Below, piece by piece: positions 1 to 6,654 of a stretch of DNA of 9,375 nt. The notes beneath the pieces were generated by a model. It did no database searches. It saw only the letters and a program-made list of their open reading frames with translations, and was not told where the DNA came from. This DNA comes from Candidatus Peregrinibacteria bacterium CG_4_9_14_0_2_um_filter_41_14. Its GTDB lineage: Bacteria; Patescibacteriota; Gracilibacteria; UBA1369; UM-FILTER-41-14. Location: the NCBI GenBank assembly GCA_002788755.1, contig PFRW01000021.1:1-9375 (forward strand). Reading direction: 5' to 3'. Positions within the stretch are counted from its first letter, which is position 1. Every line of letters begins with the position of its first letter. The position numbers were made by a program, and so were the translations under genes.

Positions 1-1026
1 GCTATTAAACAAGAAAAAGTAGAGCCAATTACCAAGCCTCAAATTGAAGTCAAAAGCGTTGAGCCACTGGAATTCGATGCAAAAGTTGCTCTTATGCCAG
101 AGGTTAAATTAAACAACATTACCAAAATTAAGATCAAACGCGAAAAGCAAAAAATTGAAAAAGACGAATTAGATGGAACTATTTACGAATTAAGAAAATA
201 CCAAGCTACTTACAAAGATATCGATCGAGATGCTAAAATAGGGGATCGTGCCGAAATTGACTTTGAAGGTTTTGAAGAAGACGATACAACTCTAGACAAT
301 ACAGCCAGCAAAAACTACCCAATTGTAATAGGCGACAATGCCTTCGTACCTGGTTTTGAGGAAAACCTAATCGGCATGAAAACAGGGGATAAGAAAGAGT
401 TCGTCATTACTTTTCCTAAAGATTATCATCGCAAAGATTTTCAGAACAAAAAAGTTAAATTCAAAGTTAGCCTCAACCGCTTAGAAGAAATGCAACTACC
501 TGAAGTAAATAAAGAGTTCAGCAAGAAAATCATTGGCAAGGAGTTAGACGAAAAAGAGTTTATTGAAGCCATTAAGACAGATATTTTGCGTCAAAAAGAA
601 AGCAAAGAAGACCAACGACAACAAGCTAAGCTATTTGAAGAGATTGCCAAACAAGCAGACATTAATATGTCATCACTAATCGTAGACGAAGAGTTAGACT
701 ACATGCTTCACCAACAAAAACACGAGCTTGAGCAACGCGGTATTAAGTGGGAAGAATTCCTAAAATCCATGGACGAAAAGAAACGCGATATTCGTGAAGA
801 ACGAAAAGACGAAGCAGAACAACGCGTCAAAGTCCGACTTGCTTTACGTGACATAATTAAGGAAAAAGACCTAGCCGTAAAAGACGAAGAAGTTTTGGCA
901 AAATTAAAAGAGTTTAACCAAAGCAAAGCAGACCTCACACCAAATTCAGGTGCGTTTAAGCAGGTTAAAGACCAACTTTTATTAGAAAAGGTTTTCAACG
1001 AATTTTTAGAAAAAAGTGTTGCCTAA
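1..1026 (+). CDS. tig: Trigger factor, 5'-truncated by the window edge
   Basis: Ribosome-associated chaperone with peptidyl-prolyl isomerase activity that meets nascent chains at the exit tunnel. The frame is open from base 1, so the ATG at 94 is an internal methionine and not the start. Codons 1-31 read as the end of the ribosome-binding domain (EPLEFDAKVALMPEVKL matches the family's 'plef.a.v.v.PEv.L' segment). By comparison with the E. coli protein, roughly 75-80 N-terminal residues lie outside the window, including the ribosome-docking motif. Counting from base 1, the FKBP-like domain spans about residues 78-165, with GDRAEIDFEGF, then VPGFEENLIGMKTGD, then FPKDYH. After it comes PEVNKEFSKK and a long charged helical C-terminal region typical of the chaperone arms. 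The 3' end is intact (TAA at 1024-1026). The next gene follows after 50 bases on the same strand. Identity is near certain from motif order. Confidence 0.95.
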   Translation, partial: AIKQEKVEPITKPQIEVKSVEPLEFDAKVALMPEVKLNNITKIKIKREKQKIEKDELDGTIYELRKYQATYKDIDRDAKIGDRAEIDFEGFEEDDTTLDNTASKNYPIVIGDNAFVPGFEENLIGMKTGDKKEFVITFPKDYHRKDFQNKKVKFKVSLNRLEEMQLPEVNKEFSKKIIGKELDEKEFIEAIKTDILRQKESKEDQRQQAKLFEEIAKQADINMSSLIVDEELDYMLHQQKHELEQRGIKWEEFLKSMDEKKRDIREERKDEAEQRVKVRLALRDIIKEKDLAVKDEEVLAKLKEFNQSKADLTPNSGAFKQVKDQLLLEKVFNEFLEKSVA

Positions 1027-1076
1027 ATATACCCTTTGTCGTATTTTAGCATTACCTTTGAATAAATTATGTATAC

Positions 1077-1649
1077 ATGCTTAAGCGGCTATTTACATCA
1101 AACGCTAGAATCAAACTATTAACAGTTTTTTTAGCAAATCCGGAGGAACAATTCTTTATAAGAGAATTAACACGTAAATTAGATGAACAAATAAACTCTG
1201 TTCGGCGCGAGCTCACAAATTTACAAAAACTAGGTTTACTACAAACTAACACTAAAAATCGTAAAAAATATTACCGTATTAACCCGGATTTCATTTTTTT
1301 ACGTGAACTAAGCTCAATATTCAACAAAACCAGCAATGACAAAGGCGATCTGATTAGTAAAATCGAACAGCTCGGCGAAATCAAACTACTTGTATTAAGT
1401 GGCGTTTTTATTCATCAAGAAAGCCCCATCGACCTTCTCCTAGTTGGTAAAATTGATAAAGACCATCTCGGACAACTCCTAGAAGCAGAGGTAGACAGCA
1501 AAGAGCCTGTTAAATTTACAGTGATGAATAGTGAAGACTTTTTGTATCGTCTAAAGTGTAATGATCGGTTTATTACTCAAATTATTCGTGATGAAAACAG
1601 TATTATTGCAATAAATAAGCTAAATGAACAAATTAAGCTTGATTTTTGA
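1077..1649 (+). CDS. Winged-helix DNA-binding protein with degenerate nucleotidyltransferase-like domain
   Basis: Probable transcriptional regulator of 190 residues. Residues 1-75 look like an ArsR/MarR-style winged helix: FIRELTRKLDEQINSVRREL supplies the helix-turn-helix, and KLGLLQTNTKNRKKYYRIN the wing. Residues 100-180 resemble the MNT/pol-beta nucleotidyltransferase fold found fused to such helices in many Patescibacteria and archaea (recognised from memory). The catalytic signature is damaged: where an active enzyme has G-S, then about ten residues, then D-x-D, this protein reads LSGVF and then SPIDLLLVG, so the serine and the second carboxylate are missing and only D119 is left. A catalytic role is therefore unlikely; ligand sensing or dimerisation is my inference. 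The ATG at 1077 is chosen because MLKRLFTSNARIKLL is the expected family N-terminus; no Shine-Dalgarno motif precedes it. The gene ends in TGA. It lies between tig and rplS, and its target is unknown. Confidence 0.75.
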   Translation: MLKRLFTSNARIKLLTVFLANPEEQFFIRELTRKLDEQINSVRRELTNLQKLGLLQTNTKNRKKYYRINPDFIFLRELSSIFNKTSNDKGDLISKIEQLGEIKLLVLSGVFIHQESPIDLLLVGKIDKDHLGQLLEAEVDSKEPVKFTVMNSEDFLYRLKCNDRFITQIIRDENSIIAINKLNEQIKLDF

Positions 1650-1666
1650 AGCATTTTACCTATAAT
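1639..1666 (+). promoter_or_regulatory. Sigma-70-type promoter for rplS
   Basis: TTGATT at 1639-1644 (4 of 6 consensus bases, including the TTGA core), a 16-base spacer, and a perfect TATAAT at 1661-1666. Transcription would begin near 1673, giving a leader of about 20 bases before the rplS ATG at 1694. The -35 lies inside the last codons of the upstream regulator gene. This would let L19 be expressed independently of tig and the regulator. No operator-like repeat is evident. Confidence 0.6.
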
Positions 1667-1693
1667 CCACTTACTTTTTGTAACTAATACAGC

Positions 1694-2146
1694 ATGACGC
1701 ACGCGTTGATTAAACATGTCCAAAAGCAACACCTACGTAATCACCCTGAAATTCGTACAGGTTACACTGTTCGTATTCATCAAAAAATTAAAGAGGGTGC
1801 TAAAGAACGTGTTCAGCTTTTTGAAGGACTTGTAATTAAAGTTAATTCCGGCCACGGTATTGATAAAACCTTTACTGTCCGCAAAATTGTTTCAGGAATT
1901 GGTGTTGAAAAAATATTCCCATTCAACTCTGGTACAATTCAAAAGATCGAAGTTTTAAAAATTGCTAAAGTTAGAAGAGCAAAACTATATTTCATGCGTG
2001 ATCGTGCTGGTAAGTCAGCTCGTTTAAAAGAAACACATGTGAATATCCTTGGTGATATGAGCTTACTTCATGCAGAAAAACCAGAAGAAATGGCTGCTGA
2101 AGAAACACCAATGGCGGCTGAAGAGACTCCAACTGAAGAAGTTTAA
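1694..2146 (+). CDS. rplS: 50S ribosomal protein L19 with acidic C-terminal tail
   Basis: Structural protein of the large ribosomal subunit, near the interface with the 30S subunit. Residues 1-114 match the L19 family throughout: RTGYTVRIHQKIKEG, then ERVQLFEGLVI, then KTFTVRKIVSGIGVEKIFP, then KVRRAKLYFMRDRAGKSAR. The usual bacterial protein ends soon after this (about 115 residues in E. coli), but this one continues to 150 residues. The extra tail is acidic and holds two copies of MAAEETP (residues 133-146). The start ATG fits the family N-terminus but has no Shine-Dalgarno motif; the upstream bases are TAACTAATACAGC. A strong promoter lies just upstream and an intrinsic terminator just downstream, so it is probably a monocistronic unit. 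Its stop overlaps that of the convergent pyruvyl transferase gene by four bases. The usual rpsP-rimM-trmD neighbours are not present here. Confidence 0.97.
   Translation: MTHALIKHVQKQHLRNHPEIRTGYTVRIHQKIKEGAKERVQLFEGLVIKVNSGHGIDKTFTVRKIVSGIGVEKIFPFNSGTIQKIEVLKIAKVRRAKLYFMRDRAGKSARLKETHVNILGDMSLLHAEKPEEMAAEETPMAAEETPTEEV
2090..2131 (+). repeat. Two tandem 21-base units in the rplS tail
   Basis: Units 2090-2110 and 2111-2131 both encode MAAEETP. They match at 18 of 21 bases, and all three differences are synonymous third positions (GCT/GCG, GAA/GAG, ACA/ACT). The pattern fits a duplication followed by drift with the peptide conserved, although three differences are too few to prove selection. 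A shorter related piece, TEE, follows. Confidence 0.8.
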
Positions 2147-3258
2147 TTAAGCCACCCCTTCAAATAATCAAAATTAAGCTGCGAATTCTCTCGCAGCTTT
2201 TTTATTTTATCTTCATTATTTACTCCGGCTGCTGCTTTCCCTAAAAAACTTTGCATGCGACTAACAAAGTCTGCTTCTGGCAAATTGATTTCTGTGCGTA
2301 GATCCCAAAATTCATGATCCACCTCTGTATACTTATGCCAACCTACAATTTTGTCATTATAACTTAACCCAAATATTGGTTTATTGGCAATGTAGCCTAA
2401 GATTAGTGCATGCAAGCGCATCGAAATAATACCTTTGCTTTTAGCAAAAATTTGCTCCAGATCAATAATCGATTTTGGTTTAACCATTTTATATCGTTCA
2501 CTAACAGTAAGCAGTTCTTCTAATAACTCGGCAAATACACAATCTTCCTCATCCATACAAACAAATTTGAGATTAAATTCAGTGTGCTCCATTATAAATT
2601 TGACAATTGATACCGCTCGTTTCAATAAGACTTCATCATCAATACCGTCATAAAATCTAAAATTAATCACAAGCTCCTCAGCTACATCTTTATTAACAAG
2701 GTTTAAATCCAAAGCCGTTACCAAGTCCGCTGCTCTTTTTACAATCGTCTTGGACTTAAGTTTAGTTATGACATCGTATGAAATTGGATCACGAACTGTT
2801 ACAAACTCAACTTTATTCATTAAACGCAAAAAAGCGGCTTTATGCTCTTCTAGATTCTCTTTGGGAAATGATTGTCCCAACATGGCAATCCGCCTTCCCA
2901 ACTTTGCTGCCATTATAATCTGTTTACCCCAAATGGACATAGATCTTGGCACTTCGGCATTTAACAGGCCACCACCACCAAAAATAACAATATCAGCAGC
3001 TTTTACGGCAGCAGTTGTAACTTTGAGTTTACCCGAAAAAGTATAGTTAAAAAATGAACGCACGCCGGCTGGAAATAAATATAAAAATTCAACATTATCA
3101 ACACCACAATTTTTTTTAGCCAGCTCAGGATTTGCTGCTAAAACTTTAATGTCTGCACCTATAAAATGGTCTTGGATACCCTTTATTGTACTCAAACACA
3201 GTAAATCATCACCCCAGTTGCCAGCGCCATAATTACCAATTAGTACAAACTTTTGCAT
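2143..3258 (-). CDS. csaB: CsaB-type polysaccharide pyruvyl transferase
   Basis: Predicted to transfer a pyruvyl group from phosphoenolpyruvate onto a sugar of a cell-surface polymer as a ketal. It is a cytoplasmic or membrane-peripheral enzyme of 371 residues, normal for the family (PF04230). Visible motifs: the N-terminal glycine-rich GNYGAGNWGDD (8-18), FGGGGLLN (93-100), LGQSFPK (127-133), VTVRDPIS (153-160), and the C-terminal SMRLHALILG (279-288) followed by GLSYNDKI (297-304), as in CsaB and related GT-B-like pyruvyl transferases. No signal peptide or membrane segment is evident. It starts 12 bases after the rmlA stop without a Shine-Dalgarno motif and is the last gene of the minus-strand run. 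Its 3' end carries the plus-strand rplS terminator, and its TAA overlaps the rplS stop. The family is clear; the acceptor sugar and the csaB orthology are inferred. In other bacteria CsaB activity creates the ligand for SLH-domain surface proteins. Confidence 0.85.
   Translation of the reverse strand: MQKFVLIGNYGAGNWGDDLLCLSTIKGIQDHFIGADIKVLAANPELAKKNCGVDNVEFLYLFPAGVRSFFNYTFSGKLKVTTAAVKAADIVIFGGGGLLNAEVPRSMSIWGKQIIMAAKLGRRIAMLGQSFPKENLEEHKAAFLRLMNKVEFVTVRDPISYDVITKLKSKTIVKRAADLVTALDLNLVNKDVAEELVINFRFYDGIDDEVLLKRAVSIVKFIMEHTEFNLKFVCMDEEDCVFAELLEELLTVSERYKMVKPKSIIDLEQIFAKSKGIISMRLHALILGYIANKPIFGLSYNDKIVGWHKYTEVDHEFWDLRTEINLPEADFVSRMQSFLGKAAAGVNNEDKIKKLRENSQLNFDYLKGWLN
2176..2210 (+). terminator. 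Intrinsic terminator of rplS, inside the convergent gene
   Basis: A perfect 9-base-pair stem, AAGCTGCGA (2176-2184) with TCGCAGCTT (2191-2199), closes a 6-base loop. A plus-strand U-tract follows (six T at 2198-2203, then ATTTTAT). It starts 30 bases after the rplS stop. It overlaps codons 354-361 of the minus-strand pyruvyl transferase gene, so the same bases encode KLRENSQL on the other strand. On the minus strand the run after the hairpin is interrupted (TTAATTTTGA), so terminator function is mainly predicted for the plus strand. Confidence 0.88.
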
Positions 3259-3270
3259 GTCAACTACCGA

Positions 3271-4077
3271 TTAATGTTTTACGGGCACAAATCTTGGATA
3301 GCGATTATGCTCTTCATCAGTCACTTTAATTCCTTTAATCACCCGTTCTTTAATATGTGTCTCCATTTGTCCAAGCACTCTATCTCGAGCAATAATACCT
3401 GCCATATATAAACTTTCAAAAGTTCCGGCATCTGTCCATCTCCCTTCTACAAAAATTGCTTGTGCCTCATTCTTTTCAATATAAAAATTATTAACATCTG
3501 TAATTTCCAATTCATTACGCCAAGATGGCTCTAATCTCTTAATAAAATTAAAAACTTGAGAATCAAAAATGTAAATACCTGTAATGGCATAAGTAGATTT
3601 TGGCTCTTTCGGCTTTTCTTCAATACCTACAAGCTTACCATCAACAATTTCGGCAACACCAAAACGCCTAGCTTCATCGGTATCTTTTAAAAACAAAGTT
3701 GCACCGCTCTTAAAAGTTTTTACCGCTTCAGAAAAATCATCCTCAAATATATTATCCCCCAAAATAACGGTAATATCATCACCATGGGCAAAGTCTTCCG
3801 CTAATCCTAACGCTTCGGCAATACCACCATTTCCATTTTGTACTCTAAATGTAAAATTTGCATCAAACTGTTGGCCATTTTTTAACAAACGTAAAAATGC
3901 ACCGGCATGTTCAGGGCTCGATACAATCAAAATATCTTTAATACCTGCTCTTAATAAGGTATCTAAAGGATGAAAAATCATTGGACGATCATAAACCGGC
4001 AATAAATGCTTATTAGTAACCTCTGTAATTGGATATAGACGGCTACCTAAACCTCCAGCCAATATTACACCTCGCAT
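3271..4077 (-). CDS. rmlA: Glucose-1-phosphate thymidylyltransferase (RmlA-like)
   Basis: Catalyses dTTP + glucose-1-phosphate to dTDP-glucose + pyrophosphate, the first step of dTDP-deoxysugar synthesis in the cytoplasm. The nucleotide-binding signature LAGGLGSRLYPIT is at residues 6-18, followed by TNKHLLPVYDRPMI with the conserved lysine at 23. GGIAEALGLAEDF (84-96) leads to LGDN (106-109), which contains the metal-binding aspartate. EEKP is at 153-156 and WTDAGTFESL at 214-223, as expected for the second metal and sugar contacts. At 268 residues it is of the short type and lacks the longer C-terminal helices of the roughly 290-residue enterobacterial RmlA. It begins 4 bases after the rmlD stop, so translational coupling is likely; there is no Shine-Dalgarno motif. 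A closely related nucleotidyltransferase with different sugar or NTP preference cannot be excluded, but the neighbours favour dTDP-glucose. Confidence 0.92.
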   Translation of the reverse strand: MRGVILAGGLGSRLYPITEVTNKHLLPVYDRPMIFHPLDTLLRAGIKDILIVSSPEHAGAFLRLLKNGQQFDANFTFRVQNGNGGIAEALGLAEDFAHGDDITVILGDNIFEDDFSEAVKTFKSGATLFLKDTDEARRFGVAEIVDGKLVGIEEKPKEPKSTYAITGIYIFDSQVFNFIKRLEPSWRNELEITDVNNFYIEKNEAQAIFVEGRWTDAGTFESLYMAGIIARDRVLGQMETHIKERVIKGIKVTDEEHNRYPRFVPVKH

Positions 4078-4081
4078 AAAC

Positions 4082-4930
4082 TTAACTTAGAGAGTTGAGA
4101 TATTCCGCTAACGCACTTTCCCAATGCCTTAGTGTTGGGCGTTTGGTATTAAGCAAGGCTGAATTAGTCGGCCGCTTAGCTGGACGCTGGAATTTATCGC
4201 TAGATACAGCGGAGACACTAGCATTTTTCGCCGATAAAGCAAAGATTTTCTTTGCAAAATCATACCAACTTGTTACGCCCTCGTTTACTAAGTGATAATT
4301 ACCGAATTCGGCACCGTCAGCGATCAAACCTAGCGTGGCTGCCACTGCATCAACTGTAAATGTCGGCTTGCCAAACTGATCATCTACAACAGTTAGATTT
4401 GCCTTTTCATCTACAATTTTAAGCATTGTGGTCACGAAATTCTGTCCGCCCAAGCCAAATAACCACGATAAACGAATTATGTAAAATTTATTAGCATTTG
4501 CAATAACGGCCTTTTCACCAGCTAATTTACTTTTAGCATAATTACTTTCTGGACCAAATTGAGTACTTTCCTCATTGTACCCCTCTACATTGCGGCCATC
4601 AAAAACATAATCGCTACTAAATTGTACTAAGATTGCATCGTTAGCTTGTGCTGCTTTTGCCAAGTTCTCCGGCCCGAGCACATTTACTGCATTACATTTT
4701 CCCAACTCCAAAACCGCTTCGGCAGCATCAACTTGATTGTATCCCGCACAATTAATAATAACATCTGGCTTTACTTCATGTACTACTCGTACCACATTCT
4801 CCCAATTGGTAATATCCAATTGCGAACTATCAAGCGCAACCAACTCTTTATGGTTCAGTGCTTTGGCAAAACTAGACCCCAGTAGGCCGCTCTTGCCAAT
4901 TAACAGAAATTTATGAGGCATAGTACTCAT
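4082..4930 (-). CDS. rmlD: dTDP-4-dehydrorhamnose reductase family protein (RmlD-like)
   Basis: NAD(P)H-dependent short-chain dehydrogenase of 282 residues, predicted to reduce a dTDP-keto-6-deoxysugar in the last step of nucleotide-sugar synthesis. Visible are the Rossmann glycine motif GKSGLLG (12-18), NCAGYNQVDAAE (60-71), SSDYVFDG (105-112), the catalytic YAKSK (Y131, K135), and the RmlD-type C-terminal RPAKRPTNSALLNTK (249-263). The classical substrate is the RmlC product, but no RmlC is visible here and a 3,4-ketoisomerase-like gene is present instead, so the actual substrate is uncertain. The first ATG (4930) overlaps proS by 20 bases. The second (4921, starting MPHKFLLIG) overlaps by 11 and sits closer to the usual N-terminus of the family, so it may be the true start. 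Neither has a good Shine-Dalgarno motif, and coupling to proS termination is probable. Confidence 0.9.
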   Translation of the reverse strand: MSTMPHKFLLIGKSGLLGSSFAKALNHKELVALDSSQLDITNWENVVRVVHEVKPDVIINCAGYNQVDAAEAVLELGKCNAVNVLGPENLAKAAQANDAILVQFSSDYVFDGRNVEGYNEESTQFGPESNYAKSKLAGEKAVIANANKFYIIRLSWLFGLGGQNFVTTMLKIVDEKANLTVVDDQFGKPTFTVDAVAATLGLIADGAEFGNYHLVNEGVTSWYDFAKKIFALSAKNASVSAVSSDKFQRPAKRPTNSALLNTKRPTLRHWESALAEYLNSLS

Positions 4931-6602
4931 TTAACCATTTAATTGTGTCTACCTTATTTAAAAGCATAACTTCATCACCGGCACGATTTTTAATTTCCAA
5001 CTTACCATCTTTAAGATTTCGGCCGCTAACAACAACGCGCACCGGTATACCAATTAGGTCAGCATCATTAAATTTTTTACCTGCTCTTTCGTCACGATCA
5101 TCATACAAAACCTCAAAGCCTAATGCGACCAGCTCCGTATATAAATCGGTAGCGTAGTCTTTAACTTCTTCTTCATTACCTAAATCTAATAGATGAATTT
5201 GATAGGGCGCCACAGTTTTTGGCCAAATTATCCCGTTACCATCATTACAAACTTCAGCAATTGTACCAAGTAAACGGGTCACGCCAATGCCATAACATCC
5301 CATAACTACCGATTTTTGGACACCGTCGGCATCATTATATGCCATGCCAAAGGCATCAGTGTAAACAGTATCAAGCTGGAAAATATTTCCAACCTCTACA
5401 GCCTTATAAACCTCGACTTCGCAATTACCAAATTCACACAACATTTTCTTATCCAACTCAGCAAAATGGCTAACATCTTTTAAAACAAAATCACGAGCTA
5501 AATTTACACCTACATAATCAGTCCTTAGCTTATTTGCCCCAGTTACATAATTTGTAACAGAAGCAACAGATTCATCACCAATAAAATCAATCTTTTCATT
5601 ATTTACAGGTGAAATATATCCTTTAAGCAGTTCCAATTTCACTAACTCCTCATCCGTTGCTGTTCTAATATTTTCAGCACCAAAATATTTTTTAAGGCGA
5701 TCCATATCTACATTTAAGTCACCACGAATCACAATCCCCACAAAACCTTCATCAATTTTATACACAACAGTTTTTAATATTTTCCAAGCTGGTACACCAT
5801 GTGCTTCGGCATTAGCTTCCACAGTTAAGCCACGATCAACGGCAATCTCTCCCATTTCCACCTCTGCCTCATCAGGATTACGCTTGCCGACGTATGCTTT
5901 GGCAATTTCCAAGTTCTCGGCCATTTCAGATCCTTCGTAAACTAAAATTGTATCTTCTCCGGCATCGGTTACTACGGCAAACTCATGGCTTCTTTTGTCA
6001 GTAAATGCACCACCAGATGCTTCCACAATATAGGCATTAAGCCCGCATCGCTTAAATACATTAAAGTAAGCTTGTTTAACTTGATTATAATAAACATCTA
6101 AATCAGCTTGGGTAGTGTGAAAACTATACATGTCCTTCATTGTAAATTCTCGTCCTCTCAACACGCCAGACTTAGCACGTGGCTCATTTCTAAACTTTGC
6201 TTGAAATTGATAAACGGCAAGTGGTAGATCACGGTAAGAACTTACAAATTCTTGAAGCAGGGGAGTGACAACTTCTTCATGTGTCCACCCTAAGATAAAT
6301 TCACGATCATTTGCACCAACTGTTTTAAAACTAATATCTACATTGTCGCGCCCGGTTATTTGCCAATTTTCAATGGGGATCAAAGCCGGCATGCTAACTT
6401 CCTGCCCAGCAACGGCATTCATTTCTTCTCTGATAATATTCTCTATCTTAGCTAAAACTCGCTTACCCAAAGGTAAATAACTAAAAATTCCAGCCGCCAA
6501 TCTACGCACAAAACCAGCCTGAATTAGTAACTCAGCATTCCGACTGTCTGCATCACTTGGTGGATTCATCAATGTTTGTCCAACTAGCTTCGAATAACGC
6601 AT
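4911..6602 (-). CDS. proS: Prolyl-tRNA synthetase, bacterial type with editing insertion
   Basis: Charges tRNA-Pro with proline. It is a class II synthetase of 563 residues, normal for the bacterial type. Order of parts: N-terminal RRLAAGIFSYLPLG (33-46); GWTHEE (105-110); motif 2 region FRNEPRAKSGVLRGREFTMK (137-156) followed by DMYSFH; the INS/YbaK-like editing insertion at about 222-395, with GANKLRTDY and NLARDF near its end; EVGNIFQL (403-410, usually EVGHIF in the family); motif 3 MGCYGIGVTRLL (434-445); and the HGTP anticodon-binding domain from about 466, with DLIGIPVRVVVSGRNLKDG. All core elements are intact, and keeping the editing domain suggests mischarged alanine can be cleared. 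It lies between rmlB (44 bases upstream) and rmlD (overlapping at its 3' end). A possible own promoter lies in the upstream gap. No Shine-Dalgarno motif precedes the ATG. Confidence 0.97.
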   Translation of the reverse strand: MRYSKLVGQTLMNPPSDADSRNAELLIQAGFVRRLAAGIFSYLPLGKRVLAKIENIIREEMNAVAGQEVSMPALIPIENWQITGRDNVDISFKTVGANDREFILGWTHEEVVTPLLQEFVSSYRDLPLAVYQFQAKFRNEPRAKSGVLRGREFTMKDMYSFHTTQADLDVYYNQVKQAYFNVFKRCGLNAYIVEASGGAFTDKRSHEFAVVTDAGEDTILVYEGSEMAENLEIAKAYVGKRNPDEAEVEMGEIAVDRGLTVEANAEAHGVPAWKILKTVVYKIDEGFVGIVIRGDLNVDMDRLKKYFGAENIRTATDEELVKLELLKGYISPVNNEKIDFIGDESVASVTNYVTGANKLRTDYVGVNLARDFVLKDVSHFAELDKKMLCEFGNCEVEVYKAVEVGNIFQLDTVYTDAFGMAYNDADGVQKSVVMGCYGIGVTRLLGTIAEVCNDGNGIIWPKTVAPYQIHLLDLGNEEEVKDYATDLYTELVALGFEVLYDDRDERAGKKFNDADLIGIPVRVVVSGRNLKDGKLEIKNRAGDEVMLLNKVDTIKWLNEYYAS

Positions 6603-6625
6603 GTAAATGTATTTAAATCGAGCCT

Positions 6626-6654
6626 AGTCTATCACCATAAATAAGCTTACTCAA
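6626..6654 (-). promoter_or_regulatory. Possible promoter upstream of proS
   Basis: On the minus strand, TTGAGT (6649-6654) and TAGACT (6626-6631) are separated by 17 bases; each matches 4 of 6 consensus positions. The -35 overlaps the end of rmlB, including the start of its TAA. A start near 6619 would give a leader of about 17 bases to the proS ATG. This fits the gap being one of the longest in the minus-strand run, but matches of this quality occur by chance in A+T-rich DNA. Confidence 0.35.

Noticed and set aside
94..96. ATG at 94 as the start of trigger factor
   Set aside because: The same frame is open to base 1 and encodes recognisable trigger factor sequence upstream, so this is an internal methionine of a truncated gene.
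1005..1033. Possible promoter for the regulator gene (TTTAGA, 17 bases, TATACC)
   Set aside because: Only 4 of 6 matches in each box, inside A+T-rich sequence, with the -35 in the tig coding end. Too weak to annotate.
1647..1649. Alternative genetic code with TGA read as glycine, as in some Patescibacteria lineages
   Set aside because: TGA ends the regulator gene, directly upstream of rplS, and no conserved protein in the window needs TGA read-through.
2150..2199. The hairpin at 2176-2199 as terminator for the minus-strand operon
   Set aside because: It lies before that gene's stop codon and lacks an uninterrupted U-tract on the minus strand, so it would yield a message without a stop.
2435..3046. 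Plus-strand open frames of 70-100 codons opposite the pyruvyl transferase gene, and similar ones elsewhere
   Set aside because: They lie fully inside well-recognised genes on the other strand, have low-complexity or unfamiliar products, and show no start signals.
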